NCBI GenBank assembly: GCA_905221605.1
Contig: CAJNDS010002615.1
Span: 165,001-229,000, forward strand
Origin: Symbiodinium natans
Taxonomy: Eukaryota; Sar; Dinophyceae; Suessiales; Symbiodiniaceae
Direction of reading: 5' to 3'
DNA: 64,000 nt
Shown here: positions 21,235 to 36,200 of the stretch, piece after piece
Position numbering within the stretch: the first letter of the stretch is position 1
How the letters are laid out: each line of letters starts with the position of its first letter
The notes under the pieces: generated by a model
What the model saw: the letters and a program-made list of their open reading frames with translations, nothing else
Databases searched by the model: none
Told to the model about the DNA's origin: nothing
Translations under genes and position numbers: made by a program

Positions 21235-24200
21235 GCTCCGGGCGGGGGGGGACTCCTCAAGAGATGCGGGCGGGAGTGCTTAAGAGTTTGGACAGTCAGG
21301 GCTCGGATTCAGGCCGCTCCATACTTACTTACGCTTCGTACGCGCTGTAACCAACCCCAGCTTGCTTTATGGCATGCCATGGACGCCACCTTCTCCAGAA
21401 CTTATGCTCCAGGGCCCCCAGAATTTTCAAGCTGAAGGCCCTCTAAGCCTTCAAGCCCCAAAAATCAATCAACATCCTGAACGCCAAACATCCCTAAATG
21501 TGCTGCAGACGAGTTCAGGGGTCAACTTGTGATTCGATTTTTGTCGTGTCGCTGGTTGCATTTGTTCGGACCATTTCGGCTTTTGCTCGGGTAGCGCTCT
21601 CCCCCGTCTGCCCCGCGTACTCACAGAATTGCAAGAGCCGAGTCAGACGGTGCCCCCCCCCCCCCCCTTTTCTTATGGCTTGCCGTTCCAGGCTAGCAAG
21701 GTCTCGGGACTGGTTGATGCAGACCTGAGGTTCGGGCCACGGCCCCACAAACCGCCAGTTGAGGCTTCAAACCTGTTGCAAATCGTTGGATCCTGTCGTA
21801 ATCGTCTTGGTTTTGGGCAATCCCAGCAACTGCGTCGCTTTCGGCCCAAAGACAACCTTTGAATCATTTTGAAGCCTTCTCCTTTGGCCCACACTCCGCG
21901 ACCTCGATCTTAGCCACAACGGCTTCGGCTTCGGACGTGTACTCCTGGCAGAGAACGACCGCAAAGGATCCTGCCGGAGTGCTCACCCCCCAAAAGCCCG
22001 CAGAGAATCCCACGGAGCTCAGCCGGAGAATTTTTCTGCAGGGACTTCTGATATTCAAACAGGTTGTGCTTGGGGATGACTACTAGCAGTCTCTTTATGT
22101 CGCATCGTTCGGTGCTTTTTGCACATGGATCGGCGTCCACATTGGGGGACTGCAGTCTCCATTGTATATCAAGTATATCTATTGATGCAGCGAAGCTGGC
22201 TTCTTTGTCGGTAACTCAGCGTTTAATTTCATGGGGTGTGTAGCTTGTTGGCATGCTCACAAGGGTTGTGATCTCATTTGTGCTGAGTTGGCATAGCGTA
22301 TGGCTCAGGGGGCTGGGCGTTCAAAGTAGCGTGGTTGCGTGTTACTAACGTCAATATATCTGCCGGACATGCTATCAGACGAAAGCGCAGCCTTGGTTTG
22401 AAGCTGGGTCTGTGTGCGAGTGGACCGCACCAGCAGCAATACCTAAATGGATGGGGTTGGCAAGGGGTCAATACTGATGGCATGGAGGAGAAAGTACATA
22501 GACATCCCTTGCAGAGTACCCGAGAAGCCCTCGAGATTCCACTCGGACAGTCTGCAGTCATGCCACCCGGACATCCTGCGGACATTCCATACAGTGCCCA
22601 CCCCCCGAAAATCCCCCAGAGTACCCTTGGAGTGCCCATTCCTAAAGAATCTCGCCGAGTATCACTGGAGTCCTCAGAATCCTGCCTGGAGCGCCCGCCC
22701 GCTAACAATCCTGCAGAAGCCCAACCCCCTTATGGTGCCATAGTTTTTGTAGAAAGCCTTCTTCCAAATCGCACGCAGAGAAGCGTCTCGACAACAACAG
22801 TCAGGACCTGAGAACTTCACGTTCCGAGCCGCATTGTTCCAACTTTACTCGCTTACGAACTTTATAGCAGACTCTAGAAACATTATTCGCAGACGATGTG
22901 TGATTTATGTGTTGCTGTTGTGCACTGTGGACATGAAAAAGGGAACCACGGCGCAAATGCACGGAACCACACAACGCAAATAGTCGGTCCTGCATGCAAA
23001 CTGGTGCCGCCTCCCCCAAAAAAAAAACCCAGGACAAGCTCAAAAGAACATCCCGGACGGCCGCGCAACCCTGAAAACAGCCCGAGTTGCATCCGCCACC
23101 ACACCGGGAGCCGAACCGGGAGCAGCTTGCCCCTGGAATTGTGGCTTCGCTTTTGGATCCCACCGTGGAGCTTTCCTCTATTATTTTGTGGCAGTGCAAA
23201 GCTGGAGTGCGCACCCCTAGAGAATGCTGCAGAGGACTCCCTCCATTCATCATTTCGTCCCCAGAGAATCCCACAGAAAACCCTGCAAAGCGCTGCATCC
23301 CTGTGTGCAACCCGGAGAATCCCGCCGAGAATCTCAAGAGTGCCCAGAGCGAACAACCTCAGGAAAAACCTCGACTCAAGAATATCCCCGAACCGGGAGC
23401 TCTGCCCCTTGATTTTTGGACCCGCTTTTGGCTCCCACCGTGGAGTTTTCCTCTATTATTTTGTGGTAGTGCACTGGAGTGCTCACCACAGAGAATTCTG
23501 CAGAGAATCACGCACTTCGTCATTTCGCCCCGGAGAATCCCTCAGGCCCTGCAAAGCACTGCATCCCGGTGTGCAACCCGGAGAATCCCGCCCAGAATCT
23601 CAAGAGTGCCCACCTCCACAGGCTACCCCTGGAGTGCCGAGTAGTTTTTATGGTTTTAAGGTGCGGATGTGGTCGAAATACTTATACAGTGTTCTTTGCG
23701 CTTTTTGCTATGCCATGTAGTTCACAAAGGAATGCACATGATTTTAGTCCAGGTTTTTGAGTCTTTTGTTTTTCGTCTTGTGCTGCTTCTTTTCACGTGC
23801 ACTGTTTGGTGCCTTCTGCTTTCGTCCTTTTGTGTGTTTGTCTCTCTTTTGGCTTTGCTTTTCTGATTTGTTTGGCAGTCTACATTGACTTTTTTGTTGC
23901 TTGTTTGGCTTTGCCACGTTACTCCAACCCTGCCGCTATATAAAGCCAGGCCAAAGCCAAGCTATGTATTTAGTGGCTGCAGGCGTTGACCCCAAAGCCA
24001 ACAGCCCCGGCAAAGCCAAGCCGTCTAAACCATGCCTTTAAGCATTTCCCCTTATTGCTTCACAAGCAAACCTTGATAAAAGGAAATACTCTGCAAAGTG
24101 AAAGATCGGATTCTTATCGTTACGCCGCCACCTCCCTATCCAACGTGCAGTACAAATTCTTAAACGATGCTCTTGTCCTTTTTATCAGCGGCTGCTTCAT

Positions 24201-27200
24201 GGGGCATGTAGTAGCTCTTGAAACTAGGGCGTGCCAGGGTTTAGTCCTTAGGTCATTTTGTCCTTTGGTCAAGCAGGGCAGGACTCGGATTAAAGCCGCC
24301 ATGCATGCACGCTTCGTGCGTACTGCAGTCTGTAGTGTATATACTTGGCTATCACATTTTTTCGCATGCTCTATCGTAAAAGTGTGAGCATAGCGCGTGG
24401 CAATGAAGAGGAGAATCCCCCAAGCAACTCCGCCGTGGATCCGGTGCAGGCCCTCGCCGACGGCCTCCAGGGCCACTCGGCGCTGGAGGTACTGTTTCTC
24501 TTCGAGAATCGCATCGGCGACGCGGGTTTGCAGGCCTTGGGTTCGGGGAGCCCATGCGCGATGCTTTCCGCGGGGCATGTGCAGCAGTCTGATAGCCTGG
24601 GTTTGCGCAGCATCAGATGAGACCTCCTCTGAACTTCAGCTCGGCTCACTCCGATGCCGAGAAGGGCAAATGGGAGAACTTCGAAACGGGTGCTGGGAGT
24701 TGGAAGCAAGCAGTAGCTAGAAGCTTCCCCCCCAAAAAAAGACAAAACCCTAAAATGAGTTTAAGCTGAGTTGCAAGCTCAAACCCGTCGTTAGTTTGGA
24801 GGGCAGACTCAATGCGGGTGAAGAGGGTGTTCGGCATGTTCGATACGGGAGAGAAGAGTGACTAGGAGTAGGACGATTGCGAAAGTGCACCTAAACCCCT
24901 AAACCCTAAACCCTAAACCCCAAACCCTTGCGGCACTTTGGTCCTTAAGCCTCAACCCAAGGCTGTGGCTTGTTTTTTTTGTGAATTTCCTTTGTGTTGT
25001 TACAAGTAGGGTTCGAAGTACCCTGCATATGGTTGCAAGTATAGTTACCATACCTATCACCCTACTTCTAACTTCCCGTGAACCTCCTAATGAGGGCCTG
25101 GGCTACTTTGAGCCAACGAACTCACAAAGCAACGTGCAAACATCGCACCTCGGCATGTTCGTGTCTCTTGCGCAAGTGGCAATGCGGCTGCATGAACGTT
25201 GAGGACTCCTGAGCTTTCTCTCTCGGCCAGGCCTTGGCAGTCGCCCTCCGCAGTCACGGCCGCCTTCGGAACCTCGAACTTAGCAACAACTGCTTCGCAG
25301 ACGAGGGCACCGAGGCCCGCAAGCTTGCCCTGACTGGGCCTGCTCGTCTGCAGACGTTCTGTAGAGCAGCATCTTGCTTTTTTCAGCGGCTGCTTCATGC
25401 AGCACCCAAAAGCGCACCTCAACTCTTGAAAAGTGGGCGCAGGCGCTGGGCGCCGCCATCGGCTCCTGGCCGCTCCTGAAGGAGGGTGTCTGGCAAACGA
25501 CGTGAGTGCAACGGATTTGCCTGATTTGGGTGCGAGCTTGGGGATGACTTGGGGATAGCAGCCGCGAGAAGCGCCGACGCCCCTCAAAACTCGAAGCTTA
25601 CTACCACAGAACAGCCTGTGAGGAGCTGAGACTCGGCGGGAACTCCATCGGCGACCTTGGGGCCAAGGCTCGTGGGGGACTTTTCAGGAGATGTGGGCGG
25701 AGGGTTTAGGAATTTGGGAAGTGACAGTCAGGGCTCGGAGTCAGGCCGCCGCGAACTTCCTTGCGCTTCGTACACGCTTGCTGTAGCTAACCCCAACTTG
25801 CTTTATGGCATGCCATGGACCCGCCTTCTCCAGAACTTATGCTCCAGGGCCCCCAGAATTTTCAGATGGGCACAGCAGAACCCTCTAAGCCTCTAAGCCC
25901 CAAAAAAATCAATCAACATCCTGAACGCCAAACATCCCTAAATATGCTGCAGACGAGCTCAGGGGTTCAGGGGGTCAACTTGTGATTCGATTTTTGTCGT
26001 GTCGCTGGTTGGGTTGTTTCGGACCATTTCGGCTTTTGCTCGGGTAGCGCTCCCGCCCGTCTGCCCCACATACTCACAGAAGAGCAAGAGCCAAGTCAGA
26101 CGGTGCCTCTCCCTTTCGGCTTGGCATTCCAGGCTAGCAAGGTTTAGGCTTCAAACGCGTTGCAAATCGTTGGCGATCCTGTCGTCAGTGTCTTCGTTTT
26201 CGGCCATCCCAGCAACTGGCCCGGAGAGCCTATGAATCCTTCTCCTTTGGCTTACACTCCGGGACCTCGATCTTCGACACAATGACTTCGGCTTTGGCAG
26301 AGAACGACCGCAGAGGATCCCCGCGGAGTGCTCACCCCCCCGAAAGGCCCGCAGAGAATCCTACAGAGCTCAACCAAACAATCTTCTCTGCAGGGAATCT
26401 GATGTTTCCAAAGGTTGTGCTCGGGGATGACTACTAGAGTCACTAGAGGTCTCTTTATGTCGCATCGTTCGGTGCCCTTTTTTACGCATCGATCGGCGTC
26501 CACATTGAGGGACTGCAGTCCCCCTTGTATATCTATTGATGCAGCGAAGCTGGCGTCTTTGTCGGTAACTCAGCGTTTACATGGGGCGTGTAGTTTGTTG
26601 GCATGCTCGCAAGGGTTGTGATCTCATGCCTGCTGAGCTTGGCGCAGTGGATGGCTCAGGGGGCTGGGCGTTCAAGGTAGCGCATACTGCCGCACACTAT
26701 CGTCGATATATCTGCCGGACATGCTGTCAAACGATAAGGCAGCCTTGGCTTGAAGCTGGGCACGTGTGCGAGTGGACCACACCAGTAGCAATACCTGGAT
26801 GGATGGGGCCTCGCCAAGCAGCCTACAGAGCGCCCTCCCCTTGAGAATACCGCAGAGTACCCTTGGAGTGCCCATTCCCAAAGAATCTCGCCGAGTATCA
26901 CTGAAATCCTGAGAATCCTGCCCGGAGCGCCCACAACCTGAGAATCCCGGAGCAGCCCAACCGCCTTTTGGTGCCACAAAGTTGGAACGTAGAAAGCATA
27001 CTTCCCCATTGCACGCACAGAAGCGTCTCGAAAACAACAGTCAGGACCTGAGAACTTCACGTTCCAAGTTGCGTTGTTCCACCTTTCCTCGCTTACGAAC
27101 TTTAGCAGCTTCCAGAAACATTCTTCGCAGACGATGTGCGAGCCATGTCTTGCTGTTGTGCACTGTGGACATGACAAAGGGAACCACAGCGCAAGTACAT

Positions 27201-30200
27201 GGAACCACACAACGCAAATGGTCAGGCCTGCATGCAAGCTGGTGCCGCCTCCCAAAGAAACAACCTCAGGAAAAGCTCAAAAGAACATCCCCGGACGGCC
27301 GCGCAGCCCTGAAAACAACCCCGAGTTGCATCCCCCACCACACCGGGAGCCGAACCGGGATCAGCCTGTCCCTGGAACTTTGGCTTCGCTTTTGGATTCT
27401 GCCGCGGAGTTCTGACAGGTTCCGACCTTCCTTTTTTTTCACGGGTCCGAAGCTCCATCAGACACGGGTTCAGGGATTTGGCGTCCTACTGGAGAACACA
27501 GAGCACGCTAGAACAGATCCGGAGCACCGTCCCAAACAACCCCGGAAGTCCGGAGGAGACCATTCCGGAAACCTTCCGGAACCTTCCGGACACCCCAAAC
27601 ACCGCAGCACTTCCCCGGAACACTCCCCGGAACACCCCATCAGAACCATCAGGGAACCCTGGAGGACCTGGAACAATCCCGGAACAACATCACTGGAACC
27701 TTGGATTTGTTTTGCATTGCCCCGTGGAGTTTTGACAGGTTCCCCAACTTTCCATTTTCAGGGATGGAAAGCTCCATCAAACACGCGTTCAAGGATTGGC
27801 CGGCGTCCTTCTGTGTTGTGGGATTCGTTTTGGCATTCCGCCGGGGAGTCTTGACCGGGTTTAGCGAACTTTGAAATTTTCAAAGATGGAAAGCTCCACC
27901 AACACCTCAAGTTCAAGGATTGGCGTGTCGTTTTGTTTGTGTTTTTGGGATTGGCTTTGGATTTCACCGGTCCTGCGTGTCCTCGGAGGCTCCGGACTCG
28001 GAGGATCCCTTTCAGCACGAAACGTCCCCCATGCATATCCCAACTTTCTGGCAGTCGTTGTAAAGGCCCCACACCCGAATTCCAAGGGAGGTGCCCGGTT
28101 GCCCGGTTCGTGGATGCGACATAGACGCGGTTTCTCGAGTGCTTTTACGCGCGGACCCACCCTTTCTTTGCATTCTTACTGCTGATTCTGTTACTACGCT
28201 ACCTGGCTTTCCGTGTTGCCGTGATTTCTTTGTGGCAGTGCAAAAACTTTGTGAAAAAGGTTGTTGAGTCTTTTGTTTTTGGTCTTTTGCCGCTTCTTTT
28301 CATGTGCACTGTTTGGTGCCTTCCGCTTTTCGTTCTTTTGTGTGTTTGACTCTCTTTTTGATTTGCTTTTCTGATTTGTTTTGCAGTCTACTTTGTGCTT
28401 TCTGTTGCTTGTTTGGCCGTGCCACGTCACTCCAACCTTGCCGCTATATCAAAGCCGGGCCAAAGCCAAGCTATGCATTTAGTGGCTGCGCGCATTGGCC
28501 TCCGCCCAAAACCAACAGCCCGGGCAAAGCCAAACCATCTCAACCATGCATTCAAGCATGTCCCCTTTGCTTCACAGGCCAGCCTTGATAGAATGAAATA
28601 CTCGGCAAAGTGAAAGATCGGATTCTTGTCGTTAAGCCGCCACCTCCCCATCCAACGTGCAGTACAAACTATTAGACGATGTTCTTGTCCATTTCTCAGC
28701 GGCTGCTTCATGCCAGGGTTTAGTCAGTTTAGTCCTTAGGTCATTTTGTCCTTTGGTCAAGCAGGGCAGGACTCGGATTCAAGCCGCCATGCATGCATGC
28801 TTCGCACGTACTGTAGTCTGTAGTGTATATACTCTTCTATCACATGTTTTCCGCATGCTCTATCGTACAAGTGTGAGTATAGTGCCTGGCAATGAACAGG
28901 AGAATCCCCCAAGCAACTCCGCCGTGGATCTGGTGCAGGCCCTCGCCGACGGCCTCCAGGGCCACTCGGCGCTGGAGGTGCTGTGGCTCCACCAGAACCG
29001 CATCGGCGACGCAGGTTTGCAGGCCTTGGGTTGCACGCAGCCGATGCGCGATGATTTCCGCGGGCAAGTGCAGTCTGATAGCTGGGTTTGTGCAGCATCA
29101 GATGAGACCTCCTCCGAACTTCAGCTCGGCTCACTCCTGTGCCGAAAAGGGGGAAGTGAGAGAAATTCTGAAAGGGGCGCTGGGAGCTGGAAGCAAGCAG
29201 GAGTTAGAAGCCCTCCCCCAAAGCCCTAAAATGAGTTTGAGCTGAGTTAGAAGCTCAAACCCGCGATTCGTCTGGAGTAGGCCCTGTGGGCCAGATTCAT
29301 CCAGATTCAGTGCGGCTGTTGGGGTGCTCGGAAGCGAAACTGCAAGGGCAAGTCGTCAAGAGGATTGTAGTTCGCCTCAAGCATCAGGCACTCCCAAACC
29401 GCAACACATTGAGCCAACGAGACCCATTGGCGGATCCCGCAAGTCACAAGGCAACGTGCAAACGTCGCCCTTCGGCATGTGCGTGTCTCCCTTGCAGGGC
29501 CAAATGTCTAGCATGAACGCCTGAGCTTTCTCTCCCGGCGCGCTCCTTGTGCGGGGTACGGCTGCGCAGGCCTTGGCGGGCGCCCTCCGCAGCCACGGCC
29601 GCCTCCGGAACGTCGACCTTAGCCACAACGGCTTCGGTGACGAGGGCGCCGAGGCAGACGTTCTGTAGAGCAGCATCCTTCACCGGTTGCGTGTGGCACC
29701 CAGCAAACGCCTCTCAACTCTTGACAATTGGGCGCAGGCGCTGGGCGCCGCCATCGGCTCCTGGCCGCTCCTGCAGGAGGGTGTCTGGCAAAAGGTGAGT
29801 GCAACGGATTTTGCCTGATTTGTCTCGAGCTTCGAGGGGTGCAAGCTTGGGGATAGCAAGCGAGAGAAGCGCCGACGCACCTCAAAACTCGAAGCTTGCT
29901 ACCACAGAACAGTGTGTGAGGAGCTGAAGATTGTCGGGAACTCCATCGGCAACCTTGGGGCCAAGGCTCGGGGGGGGCGGACTCCTCAAGAGATGCGGGC
30001 GGGAGTGCTTAGGAGTTTGGACAGTCAGGGCTCGGAGACAGGCCGCCGACATACTTACTTGCGCTTCGCACGCGTGTAGTCAACCCCAAACGTACCCAAT
30101 CACTTGTGGGCCCAGAAAATTCCGTCGCTGCCCGTGAACTTGCTTCCGAGAGGCCCTCGAGATCCCTCGAGATTTCACTCAGACAGTCTGCAGTCATGCC

Positions 30201-33200
30201 ATCCGGACATCCTGCAGGCATTCCATCGGACAGTGCCACCCCCTGAGAATTCCCCAGAGCCCTTGGAGTGCCCATTCTTGAAGAATCTCGCCGAGTACCC
30301 CTGGAGTCCTGAGAATCCTGCCTGGAGCGCCCGCTAGAAACCTTCTTCACAGACGATGTGCGAGCCCTGTCTTGCTGTTGTGCACTGTGGACATGACAAA
30401 GGGAAGCACGGCGCAAATTTACGGAACCACACAACGCAAATAGTCAGTCCTGCATGTAAACTGGTGCCGCTTCCCAAAAAACAACCTTCGGAAAAGCCCA
30501 AAAGAATATCTCCGAACAGCCGCGCAACCCTGAAAGCAACCCGAGTTCCATCCCCCACGAGCCGAACCGGCCCCTGGAATTGTGGCTTCTCTTTTGGATC
30601 CCACCGTAGAGCTTTCCTCTATTATTTTGTGGCAGTGCAACACCCCCAGAGAATGCTGCAGAGACTCCCTCACTTCGTCATTTCGTCCCCAGAGAATCTC
30701 ACAAAAAAAACCCGCAAAGCGCTGCATCCCTGTGTGCAACCCGGAGAATCCCGCCGAGAATCTCAACAGTGCCCAGAGCGCCGAGTAGTTTTTGTGGTTT
30801 TAGGGTGGGGATGTGGTGGACATGATTATACAGTGTTCTTTGCGCTTTTTGCTATGCTGCTATGCCATGTAGCTCACAAAGGAATGCACATGATTTTAGT
30901 GTAGGTTTTCGAGTCTTTTGTTTTTCGTCTTGTGCTGCTTCTTTTCACGTGCACCGTTTGGTGCCTTCTGCTTTCGTTCTTTTGTGTGCTTGACTCTCTG
31001 TTGGCGTTGCTTTTCTGATTTGTTTGGCAGTCTACATTGACCTTTTTGTTGCTTGTTTGGCTTTGCCATGTTACTCCAACCCTGCCGCTATATCAAAGCC
31101 AGGCCAAAGCCAAGCTATGCATTTAGGCTGCGCGCGTTGGCCTCCGCCCAAAACCAACAGCCCCGGCAAAGCCAAGCTGTCTAAACCATGCTTTTAAGCA
31201 TTTTCCCTTTTGCATCACAAGCAAACCTTGATAACATGAAATAACGTGAAAGAGCTCATTCTTGTCATTAAGCCGCCAGCTCCCCATCCAACGTGCAGTA
31301 CAAACTCTTGAAGTGATGTTCTTGTCCTTTTTTCGTCGGCTGCTTCATGGGGCATGTAGTAGCTCTTGAAACTAGGGCGTGCCAGGGTTCAGTCCTCAGG
31401 TCAATTTTGTCCTTTGGTCAAGCAGGGCAGGACTCGGATTAAAGCCGCCATGCATGCACGCTTCGTACATACTGTAGTCTGTAGTGTATATACTCTTCTA
31501 TCACAGGTTTTCGCAGCTCTATCGTAAAAGTGTGAGCATAGCGCGTGGCAATGAACAGAAGAATCCCCCAAGCAACTCGGCCGTGGATCCGGTGCAGGCC
31601 CTCGCCGACGGCCTCCAGGGCCACTCGGCGCTGGAGGTGCTTTGGCTCCGCGAGAACCGCATCGGCGACGCAGGTTTGCAGGCCTTGGGTTGGGGGAGCC
31701 CATGCGCGATGCTTTCCGCAGGGCAAGTGCAGTCTGATAGCCTGGGTTTGTGCAGCATCAGATGAGACCTCCTCTGAACTTCAGCTCGGCTCACTCCTGT
31801 GACGAAAAGGGGGAAGTGGGAGAAATTCTGAAAGGGGCGCTGGGAGCTGGAAGCCAGGAGTTTTGGAGCCCTCCCCCCCAAAATCCTAAAACTTGTTTGA
31901 GCTGAGTTGGAAGCTCAAACCCGTTATTCGTCTGGAGTAGGCCAGATTCAATGTGGCTGAAGGGTGTTCGGAAGCGAAACTGCAAGGGCAAGTCATCAAG
32001 AGGATTGTAGTTTCACCTCAAGCATCAGGCACTCCCAAACCGGAAAGACATTAAGCCAACGATATCCGGTTGCGAGTCCCGCACTTCACAAGGCATCGTG
32101 AAAACACAACACTTCCGGCATGTGCGTGTCTCTTGCGCAAGTGGCAACACTGCAGCATGAGCACTTGGGACTCCTGAGCTTTCTCTCTCCGCACACTCCT
32201 GGGTGCGGCTGCGCAGGCCTTGGCGGGCGCCCTCCGCAGCCACGGCCGCCTCCGGGACCTCGGCCTTCACAGCAACGGCTTCGGTGACGAGGGCGCCGAG
32301 GCCCGCGAGCTTGCCCTGGCAGGGCCGGCTCGTCTGCAGACGTTTGTGGAGCAGCATCCTTCAGCTTCTGCATGTGGCACTCAAAAAGGCTTCTCAACTC
32401 TTAAAAAGTGGGCGCAGGCGCTGGGTGCCGCCCTCGGCTCCTGGCCGCTCCTGCAGGAGGGTGTCTGGCAAACGACGTGATTGCGACGGATTTGCCTGAT
32501 GTGTCTCGAGCTTCGAGGGGTGCAAGCTTGGGGATAGCAACCCAGAGAAGCGCCGGCGCCCCTCAAGACTCGAAGCTTACCACAGAACAGCCTGTGAGGA
32601 GCTGAGGATTGCCGGGAACTCCATCGGCGACCTTGGGGCCAAGGCGCGTGCGGGGGACTTGTCAGGAGATGCGGGCGGAAGGCACTGAGAATTTGGGGAG
32701 TGACAGTCAGGGCTCGGATTCAGGCCGCTGCATGCTTACTTACGCTTCGTACGCGCTGTAACCAACCCCAACTTGCTTTATGGCATGCCATGGACCCCCA
32801 GAACTTATGCTCCAGGGCCCCCAGAATTTTCAAGCTGAAGGCCCTCTAAGCCTTCAAGCCCCAAAAATCAATCAACATCCTGAACGCCAAACATCCCTAA
32901 ATACGCTGCAGACGAGTTCAGGGGTCAACTTGTGATTCGATTTTTGTCGTGTCGCTGGTTGCATTTGTTCGGACCATTTCGGCTTTTGCTCCGGTAGCGC
33001 TCTCCCCCGTCTGCCCCGCGTACCCACAGAATTGCAAGAGCCGAGTCAGACGGTGCCCCCCCCCCCCCTTTTCTTATGGCTTGCCATTCCAGGCTAGCAA
33101 GGTCTCGGGACTGGTTGATGCAGACCTGAGGTTCGGGCCACGGCCCCACAAACCGCCAGTTGAGGCTTCAAACCTGTTGCAAATCGTTGGTGATCCTGTC

Positions 33201-36200
33201 GTAAGCGTCTTGGTTTTGGGCCATCCCAGCAACTGCATCGCTTTCGGCCCAAAGACAACCTTTGAATCATTTTGAAGCCTTCTCCTTTGGCCCACACTCC
33301 GCGACATCGATCTTAGCCACAACGGCTTCGGCTTCGGACGTGTACTCCTGGCAGAGAACCGGAGTGCTCGCCCCCAAAAGCCCGCAGAGAATCCCACAGA
33401 GCTCAGCCCAAGATTTTTTCTGCAGGGACTTCTGATATTTCAAAAGGTTGTGCTTGGGGATGACTACCAGCGGTCTCTTTATGTCGCATCGTTCGGTGCT
33501 TTTTGGACACGGATCGGCGTCCACATTGGGGGACTGCAGTCTCCATTGTATATCAATCATATCTATTGATGCAGCGAAGCTGGCCTCTTTGTCGGTAACT
33601 CAGCGTTTACATGGGGTGTGCAGCTGGTTGGCATGCTCACAAGGGTTGTGATCTCATGTCTGCGGAGCTTGGCAAAGTGCATGGCTCAGGGGGCTGGGCG
33701 TTCAAAGTAGCGTGGTTGCGTGTTACTAACGTCGATATATCTGCCGGACATGCTATCAGACAAAAGCGCAGCCTTGGTTTGAAGCTGGGCCTGTGTGCGA
33801 GTGGACCGCACCAGCAGCAATACCTAAATGGATGGGGTTGGCAAGGGTCAATACTGATGGCATGGAGGAGAAAGTACATAGACATCCCTTGCAGAGTACC
33901 CGAGAGGCCCTCGAGACTCCACTCGGACAGTCTGCAGTCATGCCATCCGGACATCCTGCAGACATTCCAGACAGTGCCCACCCCCTGAGAATCCCCCAGA
34001 GCACCCTTGGAGTGCCCATTCCTAAAGAATCTCGCCGAGCATCCCTGGAGTCCTGAGAATCCTGCCTGGAGCACCCGCTGACAATCCTGCAGAAGCCCAA
34101 CCCCCTTATGGTGCCATAATTTTTGTAGAAAGCCTTCTTCCAAATCGCACGCAGAGAAGCGTCTCGAAAACAACAGTTGGAACTTGAGAACTTCACGTTC
34201 GAGCCGCATTATTCCAACTTTACTCGCTTACGAATTCTAGCAGCTTCTAGAAACATTCTTCGCAGACGATGTGCGAGCCATGTGTTGCTGTTGTGCACTG
34301 TGGACATGACAAAGGGAACCACGGCGCAAATGCACGGAACCACACAACACAAATAGTCAGTCCTGCATGCAAACTGGTGCCGCCTCCCAACAAAACAACC
34401 TCAGGAAAAACCTCGACTCAAGAATACCCCCGAACCGGGAGCCCCTTGATTTTTGGACCCGCTTTTGGATCCCTAGTTTTTATGGTTTTAGGGTGCGGAT
34501 GTGGTCGAAATACTTATACAGTGTTCTTTGCGCTTTTTGCTATGCCACGTAGTTCACAAAGGAATGCACATGATTTTAGTCTAGGTTTTTGAGTCTTTCG
34601 TTTTTCGTCTTGTGCTGCTTCTTTTCACGTGCACTGTTTGTGCCTTCTGCTTTCGTCCTTTTTTGTGTTTGACTCTCTTTTGGCTTTGCTTTTCTGATTT
34701 GTTTGGCAGTCTACATTGACCTTTCCGTTGCTTGTTTGCCTTTGGTACGTCACTCCAACCCTGCCGCTTTTGTCAAAGCCAGGCCAAAGCCAAGTGGCTG
34801 CAGGCGTTGACCTCCGCCCAAAACCAACAGCCCCGGCAAAACCAAGCCGTCTAAACCATGCCTTTAAGCATTTTACCTTTTGCTTCACAAGCAAACCTTG
34901 ATAGAATGAAATGCTCGGCAAAGTGAAAGATCGGATTCTTGTCGTTAAGCTGCCAGCTCCCCATCCAACGTGCAGTACAAACTCTTGAAGTGATGTTCTT
35001 GTCCTTTTTTCAGCGGCTGCTTCATGGGGCATGTACTGCAGGTCTTGAAACTAGGGCGTGCCAGGGCCTAGTCCTTAGGTCATTTTGTCCTTTGGTCAAG
35101 CAGGGCAGGACTCGGATTGAAGCCGCCATGCATGCACGCTTCGTACATACTGTAGTCTGTAGTGTATATACTCTTCTATCACATTTTTCGCATGCTCTAT
35201 CGTAAAAGTGCGAGCATACCGCGTGGCAATGAACAGGAGAATCCCCCAAGCAACTCGGCCGTGGATCCGGTGCAGGCCCTCGCCGACGGCCTCCAGGGCC
35301 ACTCGGCGCTGGAGGTGCTTTGGCTCCGCGAGAACCGCATCGGCGACGCAGGTTTGCAGGCCTTGGGTGGGGGAGCCCATGCGCGATGCTTTCCGCTTTC
35401 CGCGGGGCAAGTGCAGCAGTCTGATAGCCTGGGTTTGTGCAGCATCAGATGAGCCCTCCTCCGAACTTCAGCTCGGCCCACTCCTGTGCCGCAAAGGGGG
35501 AAGTGGGAGAAATTCTGAAAGGGGCGCTGGGAGATGGAAGCCAGGAGTCAGAAGCTCTCCCCCAAACCCTAAAATGAATTTGGGCTGCGTGTGAAGCTCA
35601 AACCCGTTGTTCGTCTGGAGGAGGGATTCAATGCGGCCGAAAGGGGTGTTCGAAAGCGAAGCTGCAAGGGCAAGTCGTCAAGCGGATTGTAGTTCATGAG
35701 TAGTTCATAGGTGGGAAACCAGTTCACCTCAAGCATCAAGCACTCCCAGCCCAAACCGAAACACGTTGAGCCAACGATATCCATTGGCGGATCCCGCAAT
35801 TCACAAGGCAACGTGCAAGTGTCTCCTTCGTAGGGCTCCTGAGCTTTCTCTCTCGGCGCGCTCCTGTGCGGGCGCGGCCGCGCAGGCCTTGGCGGGCGCC
35901 CTCCGCAGCCACGGCCGCCTCCGGGACCTCAGCCTGGGCAAGAACAGCTTCGGTGACGAGGGCGCCGAGGCCCGCGAGCTTGCCCTGACTGGGCCTGATT
36001 GGGCCTGCTCGTCTGCATCTTGCTCCCTTTTTCAGGGGCTGCGTCATGTGTCATGTGGCACCCAGAAACACACTTCCAAGCGCCTTGAAAATGGACATGC
36101 AGGCGCTGGGCACCGCCCTGGGCTCCTGGCCGCTCCTGCAGGAGGGTGTCTGGCAAAAGGTGAGTGCGACGGATTTGCCGAGCTTCGAGGGGGTGCAAGC

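Noticed and set aside
18737-27854. Long open frames (216, 274 and 290 codons) starting at 18737, 22896 and 26982.
   Set aside because: They lie in duplicated inter-cassette introns, and the same sequence is frameshifted in other copies. They have Ser/Pro/Cys/Arg-biased composition and no domain. The unit is non-coding repeat.
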